The notes below the pieces were generated by a model. The model did no database searches, was not told where the DNA came from, and saw only the letters and a program-made list of their open reading frames with translations. From NCBI RefSeq assembly GCF_048323755.1, contig NZ_JBLWFS010000041.1, forward strand, positions 1-23,081: a DNA stretch of 23,081 bases. The letters are read 5' to 3'. Below, in pieces: positions 1 through 7,891 of the stretch. Both the position numbers and the translations under genes were made by a program. This DNA comes from Alkalihalobacterium sp048323755. Its GTDB lineage: Bacteria > Bacillota > Bacilli > Bacillales > Bacillaceae_F. Position 1 is the stretch's first letter; every line of letters begins with the position of its first letter.

Positions 1-33
1 AATTTCGCACTCTGTAAATATCTTTTTACTCAT
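1..33 (-). CDS. Partial CDS, probable IS3-family OrfA (HTH) N-terminus
   Basis: ATG at 31-33 opens a frame reading MSKKIFTECEI up to the window edge, with a GGGGAAAG ribosome-binding-like stretch a few bases upstream. From memory this start resembles the helix-turn-helix OrfA of IS150-group transposases in Bacillaceae, and the element-like terminus at 122 agrees. In B. subtilis the gene after lcfA is fadR (TetR family), and these residues do not resemble the FadR start as I recall it. Only 11 codons are visible, so the product remains tentative. Confidence 0.5.
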   Translation of the reverse strand, partial: MSKKIFTECEI

Positions 34-70
34 TGTACTTTCCCCAATCCCCATTTTTCTTTAATTATAC

Positions 71-121
71 AAAAAAGTACCCTATAGGTAGACTTTTTTT
101 AATGTCTACTCTATAGGGTAC
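71..121 (-). terminator. Hairpin plus U-tract inside the IS end
   Basis: Arms at 77-93 and 104-121 are complementary apart from one extra base (GTACCCTATAG on one side, CTATAGGGTAC on the other). On the minus strand they are followed by six T (71-76). This has the form of an intrinsic terminator that would stop transcription arriving from lcfA before it enters the transposase gene. It could equally be the terminator of lcfA itself if the element assignment is wrong. Confidence 0.6.
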
Positions 122-150
122 AGTTTATTGGGACAGCTGCTTTTTTATTC

Positions 151-1869
151 TTATGAAGTTTGTTTTGTGTCCTCACTTGCTTTATCCGCAAACTTGGCTT
201 TTTCTTCGTCGACAAGAACACGTCTTAAGATCTTACCAATTAAAGTTTTCGGTAATTCACTTCTAAACTCATATAGTTTCGGAACTTTATAGGCAGCTAA
301 ATTCTCACGGCAGTATTTGTTTAATTCATCCTCTGTTAAACTAGTACCCTCTTTAAGCACAACAAATGCTTTAACCGTCTCACCACGATATGGATCGGGA
401 ACACCAATAACAACTGCCTCTTGAATTTTATCATGCTCATATAAAACTTCCTCTATCTCACGAGGATAAATGTTAAATCCACCTGCGATGATCATATCTT
501 TTTTACGGTCTACAATATAGAAATAGCCGTCTTCATCCATGTACCCCATATCTCCAGTTAAGAACCAGTCGTCTTTGAACGTTGCAGCCGTCGCCTCTGG
601 CCGATTCCAGTATCCCTTCATAACTTGCGGGCCGCGAATGATAATTTCACCAACTTCTCCAGGCTCACAAAATTCACCAGTTTCAGCTGATAAAACAGCA
701 GCCTCTGTATCCGGCCAAGGTACACCGATACTTCCTTCTTTACGTTTACCCCAAATTGGTGTTGAAATCGCTACTGGAGACGTTTCGGTTAAACCGTATC
801 CCTCAACCAGTTTTCCGCCTGTTAACTGTTCAAACTTCTGTTGAACTTCAAGTGGCAACGGAGCAGCACCGCTCAGACAAGCTTCAATTGAAGATAAGTC
901 GTAATTTTTGATTTCCGGATGATTAATCAATGCCACATACATCGTTGGGGCACCTGGGAAAATCGTAACTTTTTGCTTATCAATCGTCTTTAATACGTCT
1001 TTTGGTTCAAACTTTGGAACAACAATCATTTTCGACTGATACATAATTGAAACATTCATAATAACCGTCATTCCATAAACATGGAAGAAAGGTAATGCCG
1101 CAAGAACCCGTCCTTCGCCTTTCTCCATCTTATACATCCAATGTAAACATTGAGTTGTATTAGTGACTAAATTATGGTGAGTAAGCATAACACCTTTCGC
1201 TACACCTGTTGTTCCACCCGTATATTGTAAAAGTGCTAAATCTTCTTTAGGCGATATTTTAATATCTAGTTCTTTTTCAGAACCAGCTTTAAGAAATTCA
1301 GCAAAGTTTAATGTTTTTGCATCATACGTAATATTTACGGTAATACCTGTGTTCTTCTTTTGAATAAATGGATAAATTAAATTTTTAGGAAAAGGTAAAA
1401 AGTCCTTTATGCCTGTGACAATAACATGTTCAAGGTTCGTTTTATTACGAACTTTTGCCACACGCGGGTATACTAAGTCAAGACAAACAATGACTTTTGC
1501 GCCAGAGTCATTCATCTGGTGTTCAATTTCTCGCTCAACGTATAGTGGATTGGTTTGAACTACGATAGCTCCTGCCATGAGTGCTCCATAGTAGCAGATG
1601 ACAGACTGAGGAGTATTTGCTAGCATTATAGCTACGCGATCACCCTTTTTTACTCCAATTCCTTGTAGTTGGTTTGCAAATTTCTTTGATAAAGTATAAA
1701 GCTCCTGGTACGATAATTCTTTTCCTAAAAAGTGGATTGCCTTCTTTTCTGGTACCTGCTCTGCAGCTTCCTTTAAGAACGATTGAAGACTCCTTTCAGG
1801 ATATTGAATCGATGTAGGTATTTCTGCTGGGTAATGCTCAAGCCAACGCTTTTCAACTGTAGTAGTCAC
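151..1869 (-). CDS. lcfA: Long-chain fatty acid--CoA ligase
   Basis: Activates long-chain fatty acids to acyl-CoA through an acyl-adenylate, the entry step of beta-oxidation; cytosolic or membrane-associated. The 572-residue protein is close to the usual Bacillus LcfA length. It has the ATP/AMP-binding P-loop YTGGTTGVAKG (216-226), the adenylation motif GYGLTETSP (358-365), the FACS signature region with TGD and DRKKD (434-460), and the catalytic lysine in GKILRR (Lys546). The start is GTG at 1867-1869, preceded by GGGAGG nine bases upstream. The gene has its own promoter with an embedded cre site. In B. subtilis lcfA heads an operon with fadR, fadB and etfBA, but here an IS-like end begins about 30 bases after the stop codon. 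No truncation or frameshift is seen. Confidence 0.95.
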   Translation of the reverse strand: MTTTVEKRWLEHYPAEIPTSIQYPERSLQSFLKEAAEQVPEKKAIHFLGKELSYQELYTLSKKFANQLQGIGVKKGDRVAIMLANTPQSVICYYGALMAGAIVVQTNPLYVEREIEHQMNDSGAKVIVCLDLVYPRVAKVRNKTNLEHVIVTGIKDFLPFPKNLIYPFIQKKNTGITVNITYDAKTLNFAEFLKAGSEKELDIKISPKEDLALLQYTGGTTGVAKGVMLTHHNLVTNTTQCLHWMYKMEKGEGRVLAALPFFHVYGMTVIMNVSIMYQSKMIVVPKFEPKDVLKTIDKQKVTIFPGAPTMYVALINHPEIKNYDLSSIEACLSGAAPLPLEVQQKFEQLTGGKLVEGYGLTETSPVAISTPIWGKRKEGSIGVPWPDTEAAVLSAETGEFCEPGEVGEIIIRGPQVMKGYWNRPEATAATFKDDWFLTGDMGYMDEDGYFYIVDRKKDMIIAGGFNIYPREIEEVLYEHDKIQEAVVIGVPDPYRGETVKAFVVLKEGTSLTEDELNKYCRENLAAYKVPKLYEFRSELPKTLIGKILRRVLVDEEKAKFADKASEDTKQTS

Positions 1870-1928
1870 AGTTAATAACCTCCCTTTTATATTCGTCTCC
1901 TTTCCAAACCATTCCCTCTCTATACTCT

Positions 1929-1957
1929 ATTGTAGTGTAAACGGTTACAAATTTAAA
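1929..1957 (-). promoter_or_regulatory. Sigma-A-type promoter of lcfA
   Basis: On the minus strand TTTAAA (1952-1957) and TACAAT (1929-1934) are separated by 17 bases, about 60 bases upstream of the GTG start. The -10 matches consensus at 5 of 6 bases and the -35 at 4 of 6. The cre sequence occupies the spacer, which supports this as the functional promoter. Confidence 0.55.
1936..1949. promoter_or_regulatory. cre operator (CcpA) in the lcfA promoter
   Basis: TGTAAACGGTTACA (plus strand; TGTAACCGTTTACA on minus) matches the Bacillus cre consensus TGWAANCGNTNWCA at every defined base. It lies between the predicted -35 and -10 of lcfA, where CcpA binding would block RNA polymerase. Catabolite repression of fatty acid degradation genes, including lcfA, is established in B. 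subtilis. The inference is that glucose represses this gene here too. Confidence 0.8.
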
Positions 1958-1980
1958 CTAATTTTTTAAAATTTTTAGAA

Positions 1981-2027
1981 AAAAGCGACAAAAACATATA
2001 AAAATGTCTCTATCGCTTCTTTTTTTC
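1981..2027 (-). terminator. Terminator of the polX-mutS2-yshE operon
   Basis: The minus strand reads AAGCGA, a 24-base interior containing a second small GACA/TGTC pairing, then TCGCTTTTTT. The stem arms are 1983-1988 and 2013-2018, with a T-run after the stem on the minus strand and a second T-run on the plus side. It follows the 27-residue ORF and precedes the lcfA promoter, so it probably ends the upstream operon. The stem is short and the loop large. Confidence 0.55.
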
Positions 2028-2068
2028 TCTTAAAAGTGCGTGTTTGAACATCCTCTAATAGTATTATT

Positions 2069-2152
2069 CTATAAGTTAAACGCCATAAAAATAACTCCTA
2101 TTAGTATAAAAACTCCACATAAAATATAAAGTACTTTCCAAAGTGTTTCCAA
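2069..2152 (-). CDS. Small hydrophobic membrane peptide (27 aa), unrecognised
   Basis: A short frame starts with TTG (2150-2152), preceded by a strong GGAGGA seven bases upstream, and ends with TAG (2069-2071). It begins METLWKVLYIL and ends VIFMAFNL. Residues 7-25 are almost entirely hydrophobic, enough for one membrane span after a short N-terminus with one Glu and one Lys. It begins 20 bases after the yshE stop, and a terminator follows about 40 bases after its own stop, so it looks like the last gene of the mutS2-yshE operon. I do not recognise a family. The evidence for it being real is the ribosome-binding site, the position and the uniformly hydrophobic composition; the TTG start is a weakness. 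Confidence 0.5.
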   Translation of the reverse strand: METLWKVLYILCGVFILIGVIFMAFNL

Positions 2153-2172
2153 AACTTTTCCTCCTACTCCAA

Positions 2173-2586
2173 TTACGAAGAAATAATACTAGCACCAATG
2201 ATATATGAAAGAGCTACAGAAATGGTCATCGCAATAAATCCTACCGCACGGTTATCATTAGCAATTTCATCATCGACTTTAAAACTTGGCGTTAAAAATT
2301 CAAACATGAAATAACACAATAAGAGGAAAATGAAACCAACGATTCCCCAACCAAGCATTTCTAGTAAAGAATCATTATGAAGAATTGAATACCTAAAAAT
2401 ATTAGCAACCCCAAATATTTTCCCACCGGTTGCCAAGGCAACCGCGATATTCCCCTTCTTAATTTCCTCCCAATTGTTATATTTCGTTACGAGTTCAAAC
2501 ACCGCTAAAAACACGATAATTGCAAGTACGGATACACTGTAGTAAGCTGCGGTTTGAATATAAACATTTTCAAATAAATTCCCCAT
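2173..2586 (-). CDS. yshE: DUF350 family membrane protein (YshE-like)
   Basis: An integral membrane protein of about 137 residues with four predicted spans: around 18-37 (YSVSVLAIIVFLAVFELV), the alanine/glycine-rich stretch near 47-62, GWGIVGFIFLLLCYFMFEFL, and a C-terminal span ending IIGASIISS. This matches the DUF350 family, whose function is unknown. ATG at 2584-2586 is preferred because AAGGCGG lies seven bases upstream; the GTG just before it is too close. It begins about 20 bases after mutS2, so the two are probably cotranscribed, as yshE and mutS2 are in B. subtilis. No charged catalytic motif is visible. Confidence 0.85.
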   Translation of the reverse strand: MGNLFENVYIQTAAYYSVSVLAIIVFLAVFELVTKYNNWEEIKKGNIAVALATGGKIFGVANIFRYSILHNDSLLEMLGWGIVGFIFLLLCYFMFEFLTPSFKVDDEIANDNRAVGFIAMTISVALSYIIGASIISS

Positions 2587-2604
2587 CACTTAACCGCCTT
2601 CTAT

Positions 2605-4968
2605 CTACTTAAATTCAACAACTGTATTTCCGAGACCACCTTCATTCATGCCCCCATCTCGTGAAGATTTAACATGTCGATGTTTTTTAAGGTATTCTTT
2701 AACTCCCTTTCTTAGAGCCATCGTACCTTTTCCATGAATAATTGAAACTTGATGATACCCAGCTAGTAACGCATCGTCTAGGTATTTTTCTAGTTTTAAT
2801 AACGCTTCTTCATACCTTTGTCCTCTTAAGTCGAGTTCTGGTTTTACATGATGGTCATTTCCTTTTACAGTCGCTAATGGCTTCGTTTCAACTGGCTTCG
2901 GTCGATCTAAATATTGAATATCGTCGATCTGCACTTTCATTTTCATAATACCTAATTGTACTTGGTACTCTTTCTCATTTACTTTTTCAACGATATGGCC
3001 TTTTTGTCCGAAGCTAAGGACTTTAACTTCATCCCCAGGCTTCAATTCTTGTCGTTTCGCTGCCTTCTTTATTTTTTGTTGTTTCTTATTTTTTAACATA
3101 GGCGTTGCTTCTTCTAATCTCTTTTTCGCCTCAATGAGCTGATGTTCTTTGATTAAATTTGCATCTTTTTGCAGCATACGAAGCTCTTTTATGACTCCTT
3201 CTGCTTCTTGACGCGCTTTTTTTACAGCTTCTTCTGCTCTCTCCTCAGCTTCAGACAACACTTGATCTTTTTCATCTTCTAGTAACTCTAGCTTCTCGAT
3301 AAGATCATTCCGTAATTTTTCAGCTTCTTCCCTAAGCTTTATCGTTTCTTCCCATTCAGCTCGTGAAGACTTTTTGCTCTCTTCAAGTGAAGCAATCATG
3401 TTTTCAATCTGACTGTTTTCGGTATTAATTTGTGCTTTCGCTAAGTCAATAATTTCTTCAGATAGACCGAGTCTTCTTGAAATCGCAAACGCATTACTTC
3501 GCCCAGGAACACCAATTAATAAACGGTACGTCGGACGTAGTGTTTCAACATCAAACTCCACGCTAGCGTTCATTGCGCCTTCACGGTTATAAGCGTACCC
3601 TTTCAATTCACTATAGTGGGTTGTGGCAACCACTCTCGCACCACAACGATATACATGATCTAAAATAGCAATCGCTAGGGCCGCCCCTTCTGTTGGATCG
3701 GTTCCAGCTCCAAGCTCATCGAATAAGACGAGGCTTTCATGGTCCACCTTCTTTAAGATATCTACAATATTAACCATATGAGATGAAAAAGTACTTAAGC
3801 TTTGTTCAATGGATTGCTCATCCCCAATGTCAGCAAAAACCATTTGGAACACAGCAGTTTCTGACCCTTCTTCTGCGGGTATGTGCAATCCGGATTGTGC
3901 CATGAGAGTCAATAAACCAATCGTTTTTAATGTAACTGTTTTCCCGCCCGTATTCGGTCCTGTAATAATAAGAGAAGAAAAGGTTTTCCCTAACTCCACA
4001 TCAATCGGTACAACTTCTTCATCCGGTATGAGCGGATGTCTTGCTTGAAACAGCTGTACTTGTCCATCCGTATTCAATTTCGGCTGAACGGCTTTAAGGC
4101 GCTTACTATAGTGAGCTTTTGCAAAAATAAAATCAACGTCTCCTAAAATATCGACATACACGAGTAACTCTTCAGTATGTTCACCCACATGTGCTGATAG
4201 TTCAGCTAGAATCCGTTCAACTTCTTTCGTCTCTTTTGCTTTAGCTTCCCTAAGCTGGTTATTCATTGTAACGACAGCTTGTGGCTCAATAAATAATGTG
4301 GCTCCTGATGCAGATTGATCGTGAACAATTCCCCCGAATGATCCACGGTACTCTTGTTTTACAGGTACAACAAAGCGGTCATTACGAATCGTAATTAATG
4401 CATCTGATAACATTTTTTGCGTTGATGAAGAGCGAATAATATTTTCTAGCTTTGAGCGTATTCCAGATTCATAGCTACGAATTTGATGGCGGATCGTTCG
4501 TAAAGCTGGGCTCGCTGAGTCTAAAACTTCACCATAATCATCGATACATTGTTTAATGGCACGTTCAAGATCAGTTAACGGAACAATATTTTCTGCTAAC
4601 TGTTGTAATAACGGAATTTCAACTCCATCTTCCGCTAAGTCTTCTATAAAGTGCTTAAACCTGCGGCCACCATATATGGTACTACTTATTTCTATAAGCT
4701 CGGACGGGGATAAAGATCCGCCAATACCTGCTCTTTTCACACTTGCTCTTATATCAAATATACCACCTAAAGGAACTTGTCCTTTCAGACGTAAGACCTT
4801 TGTTCCTTCAAATGTTTCATTTTGTCTTTGGGAGATTTCGTCAATGGAAGTAGAAGGTATCAGCTGTTCTACTTTCGATCTTCCTAATGATGATGAAACA
4901 TGTTCTACAAGTTGTTTCTTCATTTTTTCATATTCTAAAACTCTAATAACTCTTTCTTGCACGAGCAT
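2605..4968 (-). CDS. mutS2: Endonuclease MutS2 / ribosome-rescue ATPase
   Basis: A MutS-related ATPase without the mismatch-recognition domain. The family suppresses homologous recombination in some bacteria and, in B. subtilis, acts on collided ribosomes. The 787-residue chain shows the lever/clamp core, the Walker A motif GPNTGGKT (337-344), Walker B within VLFDELGAGTDP, the ATTHY switch and a long Glu/Lys-rich coiled coil. A KOW-like segment (PGDEVKVLSFGQKG) follows, then a C-terminal Smr nuclease domain with LDLRG (from about 712) and HGKGT (745). The start is ATG at 4966-4968 with AAAGGAG close upstream. A GTG six codons earlier would overlap that ribosome-binding site. It lies directly downstream of polX with a 27-base gap. 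Confidence 0.95.
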   Translation of the reverse strand: MLVQERVIRVLEYEKMKKQLVEHVSSSLGRSKVEQLIPSTSIDEISQRQNETFEGTKVLRLKGQVPLGGIFDIRASVKRAGIGGSLSPSELIEISSTIYGGRRFKHFIEDLAEDGVEIPLLQQLAENIVPLTDLERAIKQCIDDYGEVLDSASPALRTIRHQIRSYESGIRSKLENIIRSSSTQKMLSDALITIRNDRFVVPVKQEYRGSFGGIVHDQSASGATLFIEPQAVVTMNNQLREAKAKETKEVERILAELSAHVGEHTEELLVYVDILGDVDFIFAKAHYSKRLKAVQPKLNTDGQVQLFQARHPLIPDEEVVPIDVELGKTFSSLIITGPNTGGKTVTLKTIGLLTLMAQSGLHIPAEEGSETAVFQMVFADIGDEQSIEQSLSTFSSHMVNIVDILKKVDHESLVLFDELGAGTDPTEGAALAIAILDHVYRCGARVVATTHYSELKGYAYNREGAMNASVEFDVETLRPTYRLLIGVPGRSNAFAISRRLGLSEEIIDLAKAQINTENSQIENMIASLEESKKSSRAEWEETIKLREEAEKLRNDLIEKLELLEDEKDQVLSEAEERAEEAVKKARQEAEGVIKELRMLQKDANLIKEHQLIEAKKRLEEATPMLKNKKQQKIKKAAKRQELKPGDEVKVLSFGQKGHIVEKVNEKEYQVQLGIMKMKVQIDDIQYLDRPKPVETKPLATVKGNDHHVKPELDLRGQRYEEALLKLEKYLDDALLAGYHQVSIIHGKGTMALRKGVKEYLKKHRHVKSSRDGGMNEGGLGNTVVEFK

Positions 4969-4995
4969 TTGCTCCTTTCTCCTCACTATACGTAT

Positions 4996-6708
4996 TTAGT
5001 GATGTCGGTTAATAAATCGCTCAAATTCTTCTCTCGTGAACGTATTAATAACCGTTTCCTTTTTTATCATTCCTTTTCTAGCTACACCTACACCAATTTC
5101 CATAAAATCAAAATGATCGGAATGATGGGCATCGGTATTAATTGACAGTTTAACTCCTGCGTCTTGTGCTTTCTTTAGCCACTCTGCTGACAGGTCCAGT
5201 CGATGCGGATTTGCATTAAGCTCAAGAGCAGTGTCCGTTTCTTTCGCTAATTGAATGAGCATCTCAATATCCACATCATACCCACTGCGCCTTCCGATTA
5301 AGCGACCCGTTGGATGAGCAATTAAGTCTACATGATGATTACGTAATGCTGTCGTTAATCGTTTCATAATCGTCTCACGGTCCTGTGAAAAAGAAGAGTG
5401 GATCGAGCCGATGACAAAATCAACTTGCTCTAATAGTTCATCTGAGAAATCAAGTGTACTATTGGGTAATATATCCATCTCTATTCCTGTGAAAATTTTA
5501 AAGTCGTCGTATTCTTCATTCACTCGTTTAATTTCTTTCATTTGTTCTAGCAAACGTTCTTCTGTTAACCCGTTTGCAACTTTTAAATATTGCGAATGAT
5601 CGGTAATCGCAATGTACGAATACCCTTTGGCACGAGCGGCTTCAGCCATTTCTTTAATCGAGTAAGCCCCGTCACTCCAAGTTGTATGCATGTGTAAATC
5701 CGATTTTATATCTTTAATATCAATGAGATCTAACGTCTCCCTCGAAGTTTCTACTTCTCCTTGATCTTCACGAGCTTCCGGCGGGATAAAGCATAGGTTA
5801 AAATGACTGAAAAACTGCTCTTCGGTTTCAAATGTTTTTATTTCACCTGTTTCTACATTTTCAACCCCATACTCGCTAATTTTTTCTCCACGTTCTTTTG
5901 CAAGCTGCCTCATTTTCACGTTATGATCCTTTGAACCAGTAAAATGATGAAGTGTCGTTGCAAATTCATGTGGTTTTACAAGACGAAAGTCCACTCCTAC
6001 AGGATAGTCGTATCCTAACTCTACTGATACTTTCGTGTTCCCTGCAGCAATGACGTTGACAATACGCGGAAGACTTAACAGCTGTTCTTTTACTTTCTCA
6101 GGGGCGTTCGTGCTGATGATAAAATCAAGATCTTTTACGGTTTCCCTCAATCTTCGTAAGCTGCCTGCTCTTGAGTATCGTTCAATCTGCTCGAATTGTG
6201 CTAACTGCTTTTCAATTTCAACTGCAATCGGAAGAACATAAGCGATTGGAAACCGTTCGGGACGCTTCTCCACTTCTTCAATCGCTGCAAGTATTTTTTC
6301 TTCTGTCTTTTTACCGAAGCCTGCTAGTACTTGGACCTTTTTCGACTCACAAGCTTCTCGCAGACTCTCAAGATCGGTTACATTTAATTCTTGATAAAGC
6401 TTCCCGATTTTTTTACCACCTAAGCCGGGTAATTTTAATAATGGAATTAAGCCCGAAGGTAACTCGGCTTGTAATTCTTCTAGTAAGGAAGATGTCCCAT
6501 TTTCTTTTAACTCTAGGATGACTTCACTTGTTCCTTTACCAATTCCTTTCAATTTCGAAGGATCCTCAATTTCAGCTAATGTACGCTCGTCACTTTCTAA
6601 CGCTTGAGCCGCTTTACGGTACGCTGAAACCTTAAAAGAGTTCTCACCTTTAATTTCCATATATATTGCTATAAGTTCGAGTACTTTTATTACTTCTTTC
6701 TTGTTCAC
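4996..6708 (-). CDS. polX: DNA polymerase/3'-5' exonuclease PolX
   Basis: A bacterial family X DNA polymerase for gap filling in base excision repair, fused to a PHP-type metal-dependent 3'-5' exonuclease. At 570 residues it equals the B. subtilis enzyme. The N-terminal 8-kDa-like and helix-hairpin-helix regions include LKGIGKGTSE (53-62) and LPGLGGKKIG (93-102). The polymerase core has Asp193 and Asp195 (KDLDFI) and Asp240 (GVDFRLV), the expected metal ligands. The PHP domain has DLHMHTTWSDG (337-347), TDHS (369-372), GIEMD (408-412), GSIHSS (434-439) and NTDAHH near the end. The start is GTG at 6706-6708 with AAAGGA eight bases upstream. It is first in the polX-mutS2-yshE operon, behind a tandem repeat array. 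Confidence 0.96.
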   Translation of the reverse strand: MNKKEVIKVLELIAIYMEIKGENSFKVSAYRKAAQALESDERTLAEIEDPSKLKGIGKGTSEVILELKENGTSSLLEELQAELPSGLIPLLKLPGLGGKKIGKLYQELNVTDLESLREACESKKVQVLAGFGKKTEEKILAAIEEVEKRPERFPIAYVLPIAVEIEKQLAQFEQIERYSRAGSLRRLRETVKDLDFIISTNAPEKVKEQLLSLPRIVNVIAAGNTKVSVELGYDYPVGVDFRLVKPHEFATTLHHFTGSKDHNVKMRQLAKERGEKISEYGVENVETGEIKTFETEEQFFSHFNLCFIPPEAREDQGEVETSRETLDLIDIKDIKSDLHMHTTWSDGAYSIKEMAEAARAKGYSYIAITDHSQYLKVANGLTEERLLEQMKEIKRVNEEYDDFKIFTGIEMDILPNSTLDFSDELLEQVDFVIGSIHSSFSQDRETIMKRLTTALRNHHVDLIAHPTGRLIGRRSGYDVDIEMLIQLAKETDTALELNANPHRLDLSAEWLKKAQDAGVKLSINTDAHHSDHFDFMEIGVGVARKGMIKKETVINTFTREEFERFINRHH

Positions 6709-6750
6709 ATTCCTCGTCCTTTCTTTATTTTCAGCTTTTTTGTTACCTGT

Positions 6751-6768
6751 GAAGCTTGCAGAAGCTTC
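6751..6768. repeat. Perfect 7-bp inverted repeat upstream of polX
   Basis: GAAGCTT (6751-6757) and AAGCTTC (6762-6768) are separated by GCAG. No T-run follows on either strand, so it is not a terminator. It lies about 45 bases upstream of polX and would form a hairpin in the polX leader transcript. No function can be assigned. Confidence 0.4.
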
Positions 6769-6810
6769 TCACTTTACGCTAGGTCTATTATTGATCGTCT
6801 ATTCGAACGT

Positions 6811-6900
6811 TTATTGTCCGATTTGATACTTTATTGTCCAAATTCCAATTTTATTGTCCGTTTTAAAATTTTATTGTCCGAATTCAACATTTTATTAGCC
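6811..6900. repeat. Degenerate tandem repeat with 20-bp period
   Basis: TTATTGTCC occurs at 6811, 6831, 6851 and 6871, exactly 20 bases apart. A fifth, diverged unit (TTATTAGCC) lies at 6892. A possible further unit, TTATTGATCG, lies at 6788. The 8-10 bases between cores are A/T-rich and not well conserved. The array fills the middle of the cvpA-polX intergenic region. On the minus strand the unit reads GGACAATAA. Confidence 0.85.
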
Positions 6901-6975
6901 AAATTGTGAACGTTATACTTTTGAAAAGTTACTATCTTAATGATCATACAAATAATAGTCGGCAAAAATCAAATA

Positions 6976-7008
6976 AAAAACTGAGCATTTGTACCACGCC
7001 CAGTTTTT
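6976..7008. terminator. Terminator after cvpA, possibly bidirectional
   Basis: AAAAACTG (6976-6983) pairs perfectly with CAGTTTTT (7001-7008), and two further G-C pairs extend the stem past one mismatch. On the minus strand the stem is followed by TTTTTTATTTG, a clear U-tract. The cvpA stop codon (7007-7009) overlaps the outer edge of the stem. It probably ends the zapA-cvpA transcript and separates it from polX. Confidence 0.85.
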
Positions 7009-7546
7009 ACAACGTATTATTAATCCAAATTTCCTTAATCCAACTTGATAAAAATGGAGTATAGTCTAAGATCAGATGTGCAAGTGAAGATTTTTGTAAC
7101 TGTTCTTGAATAAACTCAATCGGTAAAAGCGCTGCAACATGAAGAACGATAAAAAGAATTAAATACGCTTCTAAGAAACATAGAATTCCTCCAAGCCAAC
7201 CATTGATCGTACGTAGTATCGGTAAATGTGCAACAAAATCTAACATCGAGCCGATAATATGCAAAGCGATTTTCGTACCGAAAAATAGTATCGCAAAAGC
7301 TATACCTGAATAATATACACTTTCAAAATTAAATGCTTCTATAAACATAGAAAATGCGCCATCGCTCGAAAATTGAGGATACGGGATCCATAAGCGAATA
7401 TATGAAGCTAGTTCCCCGTAATAGAGGTAAGCTACAATTAATGCCACAAAAAAACTTACGAGATGGATGAGTTGAAGGATGAATCCTCTTTTCAATCCAA
7501 TGAAAAAACTACTAATTAATATAAAAAATATTAGTAAACTAAACAT
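7007..7546 (-). CDS. CvpA family membrane protein (YshB-like)
   Basis: A 179-residue protein with four hydrophobic segments: 1-16, about 22-45, about 78-100 and about 115-140. It has the glycine-rich early motif FIGLKRGFILQ and the later GWLGGILCFLEA that are typical of the CvpA/colicin V production family. The family is a membrane protein of poorly defined role. The ATG at 7544-7546 lies inside the last codons of zapA (8-base overlap), so the two are translationally coupled, as zapA-yshB are in B. subtilis. The transcript ends at the hairpin covering the stop codon. Confidence 0.85.
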   Translation of the reverse strand: MFSLLIFFILISSFFIGLKRGFILQLIHLVSFFVALIVAYLYYGELASYIRLWIPYPQFSSDGAFSMFIEAFNFESVYYSGIAFAILFFGTKIALHIIGSMLDFVAHLPILRTINGWLGGILCFLEAYLILFIVLHVAALLPIEFIQEQLQKSSLAHLILDYTPFLSSWIKEIWINNTL

Positions 7547-7817
7547 CTGTTTTGTCCTCTTCCTTTAATTTCGCTTCTAGTTGTTCTAGCTTTTTAGTCA
7601 TTTTCACATAATCGTCAGCGACATTAAGTGCAGCTAAAACTGCTAGTCTAGTTGTATCTAACAATGTATTGCGCTTTCTGATTTCTTTCATTTTTTGATC
7701 GACATGTTGGGCAACCTCTTTAACATGCGCATCGCCCTCTTCACTTACAATTGTATATTGCTGGCCGTATATTGATACAGTCGTGCGAGTTCGTTCAGTT
7801 TCTCTCTCCTCTGACAC
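7539..7817 (-). CDS. zapA: Cell division protein ZapA
   Basis: A small FtsZ-associated protein that promotes Z-ring bundling. It has 92 residues, with the family-typical N-terminal TTVSIYGQQYTIVSEEGDAH strand region followed by long helices (VKEVAQHVDQKMKEI and ALNVADDYVKMTKKLEQLEA) that form the dimer coiled coil. The start is GTG at 7815-7817 with AGGAGG eight bases upstream. It overlaps cvpA by 8 bases. In B. subtilis rnhC lies immediately upstream, but here the upstream region is a non-coding gap followed by the pheT terminator. Confidence 0.93.
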   Translation of the reverse strand: MSEERETERTRTTVSIYGQQYTIVSEEGDAHVKEVAQHVDQKMKEIRKRNTLLDTTRLAVLAALNVADDYVKMTKKLEQLEAKLKEEDKTDV

Positions 7818-7891
7818 CCAAAAAGCCTCCTATCACGATCTATGGCTTCTTACTACTTCCATAATTAGCAATTTGAAAAATCTTAAGTTCT

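Larger units (their letters stand above)
1..122 (-). mobile_element. Partial IS3-family (IS150-like) insertion sequence, left end
   Basis: Read on the minus strand, the element would begin at 122 with TGTACCCTATAGAGTAGACA, a TG-starting terminus of the kind seen at IS3/IS150-group ends. The N-terminus of a transposase OrfA-like protein begins 90 bases further in, at 33. A subterminal inverted repeat and a -10-like TATAAT (64-69) lie between them. The rest of the element is off the left edge, so the other end and the target duplication cannot be seen. The assignment rests on the terminus style and the first 11 residues and is moderately secure. Confidence 0.6.

Noticed and set aside
130..150. 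Separate lcfA terminator around GACAGCTGC
   Set aside because: Only a short CAGCTG palindrome is present without a usable stem and T-run; the stronger hairpin is at 71-121.
6811..6900. CRISPR array
   Set aside because: The units are about 9 conserved bases with 11-base A/T-rich gaps and a 20-base period, too short for repeats and spacers, and there are no cas genes.
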